In this document: one piece after another, positions 8,790 through 15,635 of the stretch | How the letters are laid out: the number at the start of each line of letters is the position of its first letter | Numbering within the stretch: the stretch's first letter is position 1 | Assembly: GCA_037443685.1 (NCBI GenBank) | Contig: JBBINX010000055.1 | Coordinates: 1-15,637, forward strand | Source of the DNA: JAHJRJ01 sp037443685 | Lineage (GTDB): Bacteria; Bacteroidota; Ignavibacteria; UBA10030; BY39 | Direction: 5' to 3' | DNA length: 15,637 nt | The notes under the pieces: generated by a model | Database searches by the model: none | What the model was told of the DNA's origin: nothing | The model's input: the letters and a program-made list of their open reading frames with translations, nothing else | Program-made: the position numbers and the translations under genes

Positions 8790-9065
8790 AGCGGTATATT
8801 TAAGGACATTGTAAAGGTGTTACAGAAATTTAATATTTGATGTCGTTAAAAAATCTGTGGGAACAACTATCGAGCGGTTTTACATTTTAACAACAGCAAA
8901 AGAGAATTTTACTTCCAAATAGGAAGAAGAATACATTTTGGAAAAATTTCAGTCCTTATGTGAGAAAGGGTATAACATCGACACAATTATCCGCCAGGCA
9001 TGATGTGGTTGCCGGGTTATAACAGCGGAATGCTTAAAACTCATTCTATCGAAAGATAAAACATT

Positions 9066-10547
9066 ATGAATTCTACTTATAAAAATATTATTTTGTTGCA
9101 TGTTACGATTCTTTTGTTCGGCTGCTCAGTCACAAAACCAACAACCTCACCGCAAATAATTGAACCCCAACAACAACCTTCTCATATTTCGATACCATCG
9201 TTACTCGACACACTGTTAAATGATCCCAATTTAAGTGAAGCCACTATCGGAATTAAAATTGTAAACCTTAACACAAGTGAAACTTTATACGAAAAGAACG
9301 CTGCCAAATTATTGCGCCCTGCCTCAAATTTGAAACTAATAACGACTACTGCATCACTTGCGTTATTGAAAAAAAATTTCAAGTTCAAAACAGAAGTATT
9401 ATATGACGGTAATCTCAAAGGGAAAACATTAGACGGGAATTTATACATAAAAGGATTCGGCGATCCTCTATTAAATGTAGAATCAATAGACTCACTCGTA
9501 AGAATAGTATCTAAAAATATCAAAATAGTTACAGGAAATTTGATTGGCGATGTTTCATACTTCGATAACATTGATTGGGGAAAAGGGTGGATGTGGGACG
9601 ATGAACCGAAAGCGTTTGCACCTTTCATTTCTCCTTTGACACTAAATTCTAACGTTGTAAAGGTTTACGTCCGCCCTGGCAAAAAAGAGGCTGATTCAGC
9701 AATCGTAAAAATCGAGCCATCGTTGGATAACATTCAAATTAAAAATTATGCTCTGACATCGGCTAGGGGAATAAATAGTCAAACAGATTCAATACTTAAT
9801 CATATCGTTGTAACCCGGCGAGCGACTGATGATACCATAATAATTGCCGGCTCAATATCGCTTAGAAGCGACACGAGAGAGTTTTTGTTAAGCGTAAAGA
9901 ATCCAGAACTTCGTACGCTTGCTCTTTTCAGACAAAAGCTTGAATCGAACAATGTAAAAATATATGGTGATGACCTGATTGACACAATAAAACCATCAAA
10001 ACTAATCGCATCATACACTAACAAACTCGACACAGTAATTTCAGCTACTAATAAAAGAAGTAATAATTTAGCATCCGAAAATCTGCTCAAAACAATCTCC
10101 GTTGAACTATTAGGACAAAGAGGTAATTCGTATCAATCAATTTATTTGATTAAAAATTTTCTTAATAGAATCGGAATTGATACATCAAAATTCATCATGG
10201 TGGATGGTTCTGGTTTATCCCGATATAATCTTGTGTCAGCAGATGCATTCATAAAACTTCTAACTTATATTTACAAAAATAGATCGGAATACGACATCAT
10301 ATATAATTCACTCCCCGTCGGGGGTATTGATGGAACTTTAAAAAATCGCTTTACAGTGGGTTCAGCTAAAGGCAACTTGAGGGCGAAAACCGGAACACAC
10401 TCCGATGCCGTTACTTTAACCGGTTATATAAACACTGTTTCTGGTTCTACTCTGGCTTTCAGTATTTTAGTGAATAACTTCACACACGACTCAAAGGAAA
10501 TTAGTAAAGCGATAGATACTATCGTTGAAGTTTTAGCAGGTTACTAG
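9066..10547 (+). CDS. dacB: D-Ala-D-Ala carboxypeptidase/endopeptidase, S13 family (PBP4-type) lipoprotein
   Basis: Low-molecular-mass penicillin-binding protein of peptidase family S13, 493 aa, which trims D-Ala from peptidoglycan stem peptides or opens D-Ala crosslinks in the periplasm. The three active-site motifs are present and in order: SNLK with nucleophile S87 and K90 (in LLRPASNLK), SNN (332-334, in RSNNLASENLL), and KTG (441-443). The family-typical DGSGLSR box is at 380-386. The large insert between the first two motifs is typical of the family. The N-terminus MNSTYKN plus a hydrophobic stretch ends in LLFGC with C20 as a probable lipidation site, so membrane anchoring is likely; the box is slightly non-ideal (F at -2). 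ATG at 9066 follows only a weak purine-rich GAAAG. It ends in TAG, the only intact gene here not ending in TAA, and heads a four-gene same-strand run. Confidence 0.93.
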   Translation: MNSTYKNIILLHVTILLFGCSVTKPTTSPQIIEPQQQPSHISIPSLLDTLLNDPNLSEATIGIKIVNLNTSETLYEKNAAKLLRPASNLKLITTTASLALLKKNFKFKTEVLYDGNLKGKTLDGNLYIKGFGDPLLNVESIDSLVRIVSKNIKIVTGNLIGDVSYFDNIDWGKGWMWDDEPKAFAPFISPLTLNSNVVKVYVRPGKKEADSAIVKIEPSLDNIQIKNYALTSARGINSQTDSILNHIVVTRRATDDTIIIAGSISLRSDTREFLLSVKNPELRTLALFRQKLESNNVKIYGDDLIDTIKPSKLIASYTNKLDTVISATNKRSNNLASENLLKTISVELLGQRGNSYQSIYLIKNFLNRIGIDTSKFIMVDGSGLSRYNLVSADAFIKLLTYIYKNRSEYDIIYNSLPVGGIDGTLKNRFTVGSAKGNLRAKTGTHSDAVTLTGYINTVSGSTLAFSILVNNFTHDSKEISKAIDTIVEVLAGY

Positions 10548-10620
10548 TATTACGAATTTAAAACAAAATATTTTTGGGTTTTGCGTATTTATTTATTTTT
10601 CCGTAAGTTATAGCAAAGTT

Positions 10621-11574
10621 ATGCAATTATACATATTTATATTATTCACACTATTGATCAGTGGATGTAAACCGGAGATGCCAAAATCTACGAATGAAAA
10701 TATTACGCTTGATAGTGGATTGGTTGAAATCCCAAAATTTGATAAAGCAAACGCTTTTAGATATTTGGAGACGCAAGTCAGTTTTGGTCCACGCGTTCCA
10801 AACACTAATGCACACAAACAATGTCTCGATTTTTATCGGATTGAATTGAACAAATATGCAGACGTAGTTGAATTGCAAAATTTTTCAGATGACGCATACG
10901 GTAAAATATTATCGCTCACGAATGTCATCGCAAAATTTAATTTAACGGCAACAAGAAGAATTTTGTTATGCGCTCACTGGGATTCGCATCCGTGGGCGAG
11001 TGAAGATGAAAATCCTGCAAACAGGAATAAACCGATTCCCGGCGCTAACGACGGTGCGAGTGGAGTTGCTGTATTATTAGAAATTGCTCGTGTACTTAAA
11101 GCCAACCCACCCAAAATCGGTGTAGATATAATACTTTTCGATGGTGAGGATTATGCAAAAGCAAACGATATCTCGGGATATTTAAGAGGTTCAAAATATT
11201 TTGCAAAGAATAAACCCTCAAACTATAACCCGGATTATGGAATTTTATTAGATATGATCGGAGATGCTGAACTTGAAATTCTAAAAGAAGGATATTCCGT
11301 AAAATACGCACCCGATATCGTACAATTAGTTTGGGAGTTAGCCCGCAATCTAAACATCGTACATTTTAAAAATGAAATAGGTCAAGAAATCATCGATGAC
11401 CACCTCCCCTTAAATGAAGTCGGGATTAAAACTATTAACTTAATCGACTTTAATTATCCCGACGCCACTCATCGTTATTGGCACACATTAGACGATACAC
11501 CGGATAAATGTTCTCCAGAAAGCCTCGAGGCAGTTGGCGTATTGTTGTTAAATTTAATCTTCCGACAATACTAA
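10621..11574 (+). CDS. M28-family zinc peptidase, glutaminyl-peptide cyclotransferase-like lipoprotein
   Basis: Envelope zinc enzyme of 317 aa. The signal peptide ends in the good lipobox LISGC with C16, so it should be a lipoprotein. The M28 core is clear: HWD (119-121), the metal-binding loop GANDGASG with D144, FDGED with E176 and D177, and a late WHTLDD with H288. The last three match the zinc ligands and catalytic acid of glutaminyl cyclases (human QPCT: Asp, Glu-Glu, His in WHTxDD), and the arrangement looks more like that enzyme than like a classical M28 aminopeptidase. The likely reaction is conversion of N-terminal Gln to pyroglutamate on exported proteins, though aminopeptidase activity is possible. 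It sits 73 bp after the S13 peptidase and 23 bp before prmA. The ATG at 10621 has only a weak AAAG upstream. Confidence 0.88.
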   Translation: MQLYIFILFTLLISGCKPEMPKSTNENITLDSGLVEIPKFDKANAFRYLETQVSFGPRVPNTNAHKQCLDFYRIELNKYADVVELQNFSDDAYGKILSLTNVIAKFNLTATRRILLCAHWDSHPWASEDENPANRNKPIPGANDGASGVAVLLEIARVLKANPPKIGVDIILFDGEDYAKANDISGYLRGSKYFAKNKPSNYNPDYGILLDMIGDAELEILKEGYSVKYAPDIVQLVWELARNLNIVHFKNEIGQEIIDDHLPLNEVGIKTINLIDFNYPDATHRYWHTLDDTPDKCSPESLEAVGVLLLNLIFRQY

Positions 11575-11597
11575 AACCCATAACTACATTACGAGGC

Positions 11598-12449
11598 ATG
11601 AAAACTTATCTTGAAATATCAATAAGTGCGAATAAAAACCAGCAAGAACTGCTCATCCCAACTATGACTGAATTAGGATGCCACGGTTTTGCAGATACAG
11701 ATACTGAACTTTTATGTTATATAGATAAATCGCTCTGGACGGATAAGAAATTCGAGCAGCTAAAATATGATATGAGCAAACTCTTGCGTATTATCTCATC
11801 AAATTCTATTATCAAGTTTAAAGATATCGAAGAAGAAAACTGGAACGAACAATGGGAAAAATCTATCGATAAACTCGAAATCGGAAATCGGATTGTTATA
11901 AAACCATCGTGGGTGGAATACACGAATACAGACAATAAAATAGTTATTCAGATAGACCCAAAGATGTCTTTCGGTACAGGACACCACGAAACGACGAAGT
12001 TAACACTTCAATTATTGGAAAAGTATATTTTTGATGGAGCCTCAGTTTTAGATATTGGAACCGGCACTGGAATACTCGCAATCGCCGCTGTTAAATTAGG
12101 TGCGAAAGAAGCATTAGCGATAGATAATGACGAGTGGTCGATACTCAATGCAAAAGAAAATGTGGTTGCTAATGACCTAGAAGATAAGATTGTCGTTACC
12201 GACACAGCGCTAAATTTTTTAAACGAAGCTGAGTATGACATAATCACTGCCAACATTATGTTGACAACAATTATTGAGATGCTTCCGGAAACTTTGAAAA
12301 GATTATCTCAAGCTGGTTACGTCATCTTTTCCGGTTTACTACTTATTGATGAAACCTCGTTCCGTCAGGTGATAAAAAAATATAAACTAAAAATTATCGA
12401 AATCATTTACGAAGGAGAATGGTTTGCAGCCACCGCAACGCGGGTGTAA
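11598..12449 (+). CDS. prmA: Ribosomal protein L11 methyltransferase
   Basis: SAM-dependent methyltransferase that methylates ribosomal protein L11 (lysines and N-terminus in E. coli), cytoplasmic. 283 aa, normal for the family. The start at ATG 11598 (MKTYLEISI) is chosen because PrmA proteins begin this way; the longer open frame from 11508 overlaps the M28 gene and adds 30 unrelated residues. An N-terminal substrate-recognition domain (about 1-95) is followed by the linker and the catalytic fold. The PrmA-specific FGTGHHET is at 125-132, SAM motif I LDIGTGTGIL at 151-160, an acidic residue after strand 2 in AIDND (174-178), and the ANI motif near 218-220. The only purine-rich Shine-Dalgarno (GAGG) abuts the ATG at 1 nt, so initiation is probably weak or coupled to the upstream gene. 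Confidence 0.96.
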   Translation: MKTYLEISISANKNQQELLIPTMTELGCHGFADTDTELLCYIDKSLWTDKKFEQLKYDMSKLLRIISSNSIIKFKDIEEENWNEQWEKSIDKLEIGNRIVIKPSWVEYTNTDNKIVIQIDPKMSFGTGHHETTKLTLQLLEKYIFDGASVLDIGTGTGILAIAAVKLGAKEALAIDNDEWSILNAKENVVANDLEDKIVVTDTALNFLNEAEYDIITANIMLTTIIEMLPETLKRLSQAGYVIFSGLLLIDETSFRQVIKKYKLKIIEIIYEGEWFAATATRV

Positions 12450-12454
12450 ATTTG

Positions 12455-12484
12455 TTGAGTCGATAAATTTATAAATTATATAAT
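12455..12484 (+). promoter_or_regulatory. Candidate internal promoter for ppx/gppA gene
   Basis: TTGAGT (12455-12460), an 18-bp AT-rich spacer and a perfect TATAAT (12479-12484) lie in the 51-bp gap after prmA. Transcription would start near 12491, placing the AGAGG ribosome binding site (12491-12495) at the extreme 5' end. The phosphatase gene may therefore be expressed both with prmA and alone. Confidence 0.4.
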
Positions 12485-12500
12485 CAGACCAGAGGAAATT

Positions 12501-13418
12501 ATGAGAATTGCAACAATAGATATAGGCACCAATACAGTGCTTTTACTTATAGCGGATATTGATAATGCCGTGATCAAAACTCTCGCATACGAACAACGCA
12601 CGCCTCGTATCGGCAAAAATATCGACGCAGACGCTGTAATCGGTAAGCCGGCATTCACACGTGTTATCGATATATTCAATGAATACAAGAAAATTATAAA
12701 AAGCTATAAACCTGAAAAAGTTGTCGCATTCGGCACGAGCGTCCTTCGAGAAGCCGCAAACCAAGAGGAGTTTGTTAATTTTATTAAAAAAGAAACTGGT
12801 ATTGTTGTTGAAATATTAGACGGTAACGAAGAAGCCCGTTTGAGCTACAGAGGGGCTATTAGTGGACTATCAGGTAATGGAAATATAGTAGTTATCGACA
12901 TTGGAGGAGGCAGCACGGAAGTATCAGAAGGAAATCTGGAAAATGTCAATTCGGTCGATTCAATAAATGTCGGAGCCGTCAGAATTTCAGAACGATTTTT
13001 TGGGAATAATCCGCCGACTCAAGCCGAATTTCAATTGGCTACTGAGTTCATCAACAGTGCATTTTCAAAATTAGCGGTACGGGATTTTGCGGGCACTCGC
13101 TTAATAGGTGTAGCAGGCACACCTACAACTTTAGCATCCATCGACCAAGGATTGAAAGATTTTGATATTAATAAAATCAGTGGGCACCCACTATCTTTTG
13201 AAAAAATCAATAATATTTTTCAGAAATTAACTAAGATGCGGAGCGAAGACATTAGAACACTATCGAATACGACCGAGGGACGCGCAGATATTATTACTGC
13301 AGGGACTTTGATATTATTAGAATTCATGAAATTCAGAAAATTCGATGAATTGATTGTGAGCGAAAGAGGCGCACGGTATGGTATTGCGATTAGAGAGTGG
13401 GAGAAGTTAAGTAGGTAA
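12501..13418 (+). CDS. Ppx/GppA-family exopolyphosphatase or guanosine pentaphosphatase
   Basis: Cytoplasmic phosphatase of the actin-like ASKHA fold that hydrolyses terminal phosphates of polyphosphate or pppGpp. 305 aa, i.e. only the catalytic Ppx/GppA domain, without the C-terminal HD-like domain of the roughly 500-aa E. coli enzymes; such short forms are common in FCB bacteria and actinobacteria. Motifs: phosphate loop IDIGTNTVLL (6-15), FGTSVLREAAN (77-87), the catalytic glutamate region DGNEEARLS (107-115), the second phosphate loop VIDIGGGSTE (131-140), and GVAGTPTTLA. The AGAGGA ribosome binding site lies about 5 nt before the ATG. Polyphosphatase and pppGpp phosphatase cannot be told apart from sequence alone. 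It is the last gene of the plus-strand run and is followed by the palindromic element at 13430. Confidence 0.93.
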   Translation: MRIATIDIGTNTVLLLIADIDNAVIKTLAYEQRTPRIGKNIDADAVIGKPAFTRVIDIFNEYKKIIKSYKPEKVVAFGTSVLREAANQEEFVNFIKKETGIVVEILDGNEEARLSYRGAISGLSGNGNIVVIDIGGGSTEVSEGNLENVNSVDSINVGAVRISERFFGNNPPTQAEFQLATEFINSAFSKLAVRDFAGTRLIGVAGTPTTLASIDQGLKDFDINKISGHPLSFEKINNIFQKLTKMRSEDIRTLSNTTEGRADIITAGTLILLEFMKFRKFDELIVSERGARYGIAIREWEKLSR

Positions 13419-13476
13419 GTAATTAAGTAACTGAAGTTACGCAGAATGCTCTTTTGGCAAACCAAAACAGAGTTTT

Positions 13477-13570
13477 GTCATTCCCGCGAAAGCGGGAATC
13501 CAGCATTTTATCGCAATTTCGATAGGTATATCCCCGATAAAAGCATTCGGGAATGACCTTTTTCTTGTTT
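13477..13570 (+). terminator. Possible terminator for the dacB-to-ppx operon
   Basis: In plus-strand RNA a perfect 10-bp stem (GTCATTCCCG with CGGGAATGAC, 13477-13486 and 13548-13557) is followed at once by the T-rich CTTTTTCTTGTTTT. The loop is long (61 nt) but contains its own stems. It overlaps the mobile-element call; the element may supply the terminator function. Confidence 0.4.
13480..13499. repeat. REP/dRS3-like GC-rich hairpin
   Basis: ATTCCCGC-GAAA-GCGGGAAT is a perfect 8-bp stem with a GNRA-type GAAA loop, inside the larger palindromic element. It fits the ATTCCC-N8-GGGAAT core known from neisserial dRS3 repeats and from REP-like repeats in many other bacteria. It is far more GC-rich than its surroundings. 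Confidence 0.75.
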
Positions 13571-13614
13571 TGCGTAACTTCAGTTAAGTAAATAATAATT
13601 TTGGATTTTTTTTG

Positions 13615-13642
13615 TCATTTATCATTTGTTATTTGTTATTTC
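13615..13642. repeat. Short 7-bp tandem repeat over the cysteine desulfurase stop
   Basis: Four degenerate heptamers (tcattta, tcatttg, ttatttg, ttatttc) run through the TAA stop codon of the cysteine desulfurase gene. The words resemble those of the 8-bp arrays in this window but have a different period, so this may be simple low-complexity sequence. Confidence 0.35.
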
Positions 13643-14793
13643 TTCCTTATCCTCGCAATAACTTTTTCTAAGACATTCAGAGCATAGTCAACGTCCTCCT
13701 GAGTTGTATATCTACCCATTGAAAAGCGAATAGATGCTTTCGCGGTTTCAACATCTCTTCCCATAGCCAACAGGACATGTGAAGGTTTGACGCTCCCCGA
13801 AGTGCAAGCCGAACCGCTTGTAACTGCGATTCCTTCGATGTCCATATTTATTATTAAAGCTTCACCATCAATTTTTATTTTGCTGCTGTCGAACGAAACG
13901 TTAAGTATATTCGATAAAGATTGCTGAGGATGCCCGTTAAATATAACAAACGGATATTGGCTTTCGATTTTTGATTTGAGGTATAATTTCAAAAATGCCA
14001 AACGCACCCATTCCGATTCAAGAGTGTCATAAGCGATACTAACAGCTTTCGCAAACCCTACGATTAACGGAGTGCTTTCCGTGCTTGCACGTTTGCCTCT
14101 CTCCTGTCCGCCGCCGTGCAATAACTTTTCTAACTCAACACCCTTGCGAACATACAGCGCTCCAATTCCTTTCGGTCCGTAGAGTTTGTGCGCTGTTACT
14201 GATAGTAAATCGACGTTGAGTTGGTTTACATCTATATTAATTTTTCCGAATGCCTGTACGGCGTCTGTGTGAAAAAGTATTCGATGAGTCTTTGCAATTT
14301 CGCCAATTTCAAAAATCGGATTCAACGAACCAACTTCGTTATTCGCATACATTATCGATATCAGTCCTGTTTGGGGAGTAATCGCTTTTTGGACATCGTC
14401 CGGTTCAACGACTCCATACTCATCGACATCTAAAAAGGTGATTGTAAAACCTTGTTTAGCTAAATTATCACACGTTTCTAAAACGGCGTGGTGCTCAACT
14501 TTAGTTGTTATGATGTGGGTTTTTCCTGCCTCACGCATTTTTAATGCAGCACCTTTTATTGCATAATTAAGCGACTCCGTTCCGCTGCTAACAAATACCA
14601 CTTCGGCTGGTTGTGCTCCAATTTGTTTTGCGATTATCTCACGACTCTCCTCGATTGCGGCTTTAGCCTCCTGTCCAAACTTATGAATTGACGATGGATT
14701 TCCAAACTTTTTGAGAAAGTAAGGTTCCATCGCTTCAAATACTTGTGGGTCTAGCGGAGTTGTACTTGCGTAGTCTAAGTATATTCTTCTCAT
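13636..14793 (-). CDS. Cysteine desulfurase, class V aminotransferase (NifS/IscS-type)
   Basis: PLP enzyme that takes sulfur from cysteine as an enzyme-bound persulfide for Fe-S cluster assembly and tRNA thiolation, cytoplasmic. 385 aa, normal length. Visible features: N-terminal YLDYASTTPLD, the cofactor-stacking histidine in VEHHAVLE (H101/H102), HTDAVQ with D177 and Q180, the PLP Schiff-base lysine K203 in SVTAHKLYGPKG, and the persulfide cysteine C330 in SGSACTSGS, which is the group I (IscS/NifS) loop. No iscU, iscR or suf genes lie next to it, so whether it serves general Fe-S assembly or thiolation cannot be decided. The ATG at 14793 has no Shine-Dalgarno and lies just 10 nt from a -10-like box, suggesting a nearly leaderless mRNA. 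It is convergent with the ppx/gppA gene. Confidence 0.95.
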   Translation of the reverse strand: MRRIYLDYASTTPLDPQVFEAMEPYFLKKFGNPSSIHKFGQEAKAAIEESREIIAKQIGAQPAEVVFVSSGTESLNYAIKGAALKMREAGKTHIITTKVEHHAVLETCDNLAKQGFTITFLDVDEYGVVEPDDVQKAITPQTGLISIMYANNEVGSLNPIFEIGEIAKTHRILFHTDAVQAFGKINIDVNQLNVDLLSVTAHKLYGPKGIGALYVRKGVELEKLLHGGGQERGKRASTESTPLIVGFAKAVSIAYDTLESEWVRLAFLKLYLKSKIESQYPFVIFNGHPQQSLSNILNVSFDSSKIKIDGEALIINMDIEGIAVTSGSACTSGSVKPSHVLLAMGRDVETAKASIRFSMGRYTTQEDVDYALNVLEKVIARIRKK

Positions 14794-14803
14794 AATATTT
14801 TGT

Positions 14804-14832
14804 AATATACTACAAGACGTGTGTAATTACAA
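14804..14832 (-). promoter_or_regulatory. Candidate cysteine desulfurase promoter with overlapping dyad
   Basis: On the minus strand TTGTAA (14832-14827), a 17-bp spacer and TATATT (14809-14804) lie directly before the gene; the -10 box ends 10 nt from the ATG, leaving about 3 nt of leader. A 16-bp near-palindrome (TTGTA-GTATAT-TACAA, 14815-14800, 14 of 16 positions symmetric) covers the -10 box and the start of transcription and could be an operator. No known regulator motif is recognised. Confidence 0.45.
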
Positions 14833-14868
14833 AACAAAAAGCCGATCTCCTAGCCTCAGAAATCGGCT
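14831..14868 (-). terminator. Rho-independent terminator downstream of the broken protease gene
   Basis: In minus-strand RNA a 7-bp stem AGCCGAT/ATCGGCT (14868-14862 and 14846-14840, 15-nt loop) is followed immediately by TTTTTGTTTT. It ends minus-strand transcription coming from the 15492-14959 pseudogene and insulates the cysteine desulfurase promoter, whose -35 box overlaps the T tract. Confidence 0.65.
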
Positions 14869-14876
14869 CAATTTTA

Positions 14877-14956
14877 CCATTGACCCATTTTTCCATTTTT
14901 CCATTTATCCATTGTTCCATTGATTCAATGAACAAATGATACAATGTGTCAATGTT
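14877..14956. repeat. Degenerate 8-bp periodic array before the broken protease gene's stop
   Basis: Ten in-register octamers run from 14877 to 14956. The first six are close to CCATTnnT (ccattgac, ccattttt twice, ccatttat, ccattgtt, ccattgat); the last four change to nCAATGnn forms (tcaatgaa, acaatgtg). The switch contains a perfect dyad CATTGA-T-TCAATG (14918-14930), so the array could form a long imperfect hairpin. It has the same length and layout as the array at 5335-5414, and fills the spacer between the terminator hairpin and the pseudogene stop at 14959. Confidence 0.7.
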
Positions 14957-14958
14957 TT

Positions 14959-15492
14959 TTACCTCATCAGCAACATCTTCTTTACAGATGTGTACGAACC
15001 AGCTGTTAATTTATAAAAATACACGCTACTCAGTTTGGTTTGATCAAGATTCCACTGCTGCGAAAACATTGGATCACTTGGTGCACCATGTCGTTCGCCC
15101 AAAATATCAAATTCCAACACATCAAATTTTCCACTTGCTTCTAATGTTGAAGCTATGTTAAATGAACTCTGATCTGGAGCAATTGATAACACATAGAATC
15201 CATCTAAGAAGCGATCACTTCCTAATCCGATACCATTGATGCTTAATCTCTAGAAGTCAAAATGCTCCAAGAATCCTTTATCTTTCAATCTCACAATCAA
15301 TCGCTGTGGTATAATCTCGCTTCCTCTCTTTCCCTCAGAGAATATATACCATTTCCTATCTTTGAGGCGGTATTCTCTGTCTTGAATTGTTACGAGTTTA
15401 ATTTGAGAAAACAAATTTACTGTGGTGAATACCACGAATATTACAAACAGCAATATGCGCTTTTGTCCTTTTATTAAATTGAAGTATAACAT
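14959..15492 (-). pseudogene. Internally deleted T9SS-exported subtilase-like protease, with in-frame TAG
   Basis: The frame from ATG 15492 has a strong AAAGGAG Shine-Dalgarno and a signal peptide ending near NLFS|QIK. A region like the propeptide of FCB subtilases follows (PQRLIVRLKDK), interrupted by TAG at 15252-15250. The same frame continues without a break (RLSINGIGLGSDRFLDG, then TLEASGKFDVLEFD) to SDPMFSQQWNLDQTK, which normally marks the entrance to the mature subtilisin domain. There it jumps directly into the last residues of a T9SS type A sorting tail (SSVYFYKLTAGSYTSVKKM) and stops at 14959. The catalytic Asp/His/Ser domain and most of the sorting domain are missing, so an internal deletion is inferred. 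Total 177 codons against several hundred expected. The upstream and downstream terminator-like hairpins are retained. The subtilase assignment rests on the propeptide/QQWNL signature only. Confidence 0.8.
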
Positions 15493-15550
15493 GTTTAATC
15501 TCCTTTATAATTTGTAAATTTTTTGAAATTGTCTGTTAATTTGATTAGAT

Positions 15551-15635
15551 TTAAAATAAAAAGCCCTCGAAGAGTTAAATCCCTTTGTTATGTTCTCTGC
15601 CAGGAGAATAATGATGGAAAAACCCTCGGGGGCTT
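15551..15635 (-). terminator. Terminator-like inverted repeat upstream of the broken protease gene
   Basis: AAGCCCTCGA (15561-15570) is complementary to TCGGGGGCTT (15626-15635) at 9 of 10 positions, with a 55-nt loop. On the minus strand the second arm is followed by TTTTTATTTT, as expected for termination of a gene lying beyond the window's right edge. The long loop makes this less certain than the hairpin at 14831. Confidence 0.4.

Larger units (their letters stand above)
8503..9065. other. Divergent intergenic region with a possibly degraded reading frame
   Basis: This 563-bp stretch separates divergent secA and the S13 peptidase gene. It holds the secA promoter, a plus-strand promoter at 8761, and a small hairpin TTTATAC-TTTC-GTATAAA (8660-8677) without a T run. 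From 8815 to 9065 one plus frame has protein-like composition (for example EEYILEKFQSLCEKGYNI) but is stopped by TAG at about 8920 and TGA at 9001, and its end overlaps the next gene's ATG. An ATG at 8840 in another frame gives only 16 codons (MSLKNLWEQLSSGFTF). This may be a gene remnant or simply a long 5' leader; I recognise no family or RNA fold. Confidence 0.35.
13430..13584. mobile_element. MITE-like palindromic element with perfect terminal inverted repeats
   Basis: A 155-bp noncoding element lies between the convergent ppx/gppA and cysteine desulfurase genes. Its ends are perfect 14-bp inverted repeats: ACTGAAGTTACGCA at 13430-13443 and its complement at 13571-13584. The hexamer TAAGTA directly abuts both outside ends (13424-13429 and 13585-13590) and could be a target-site duplication, but TAAGTA-like words also recur just upstream, which weakens this. 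Inside are further nested complements: GTCATTCCCG (13477-13486) with CGGGAATGAC (13548-13557), TTTTATCG with CGATAAAA (13506-13513, 13535-13542), and GAATGCTCTTTT with AAAAGCATTC. Nearly the whole element could fold on itself. There is no open reading frame, so any movement would need a transposase from elsewhere. Confidence 0.7.

Noticed and set aside
9182..10090. Minus-strand open frames of 148 and 96 codons opposite the S13 peptidase gene
   Set aside because: They are antisense to a gene with all three active-site motifs, and their translations are low-complexity hydrophobic sequence with no family features.
11508..11597. Upstream start for prmA at 11508
   Set aside because: The extra 30 residues come from the other frame of the M28 gene and are not part of PrmA proteins, which begin like MKTYLEISI.
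14877..14956. Octamer array as a CRISPR array
   Set aside because: The units are 8 bp and contiguous, with no spacers, and no cas genes are present.
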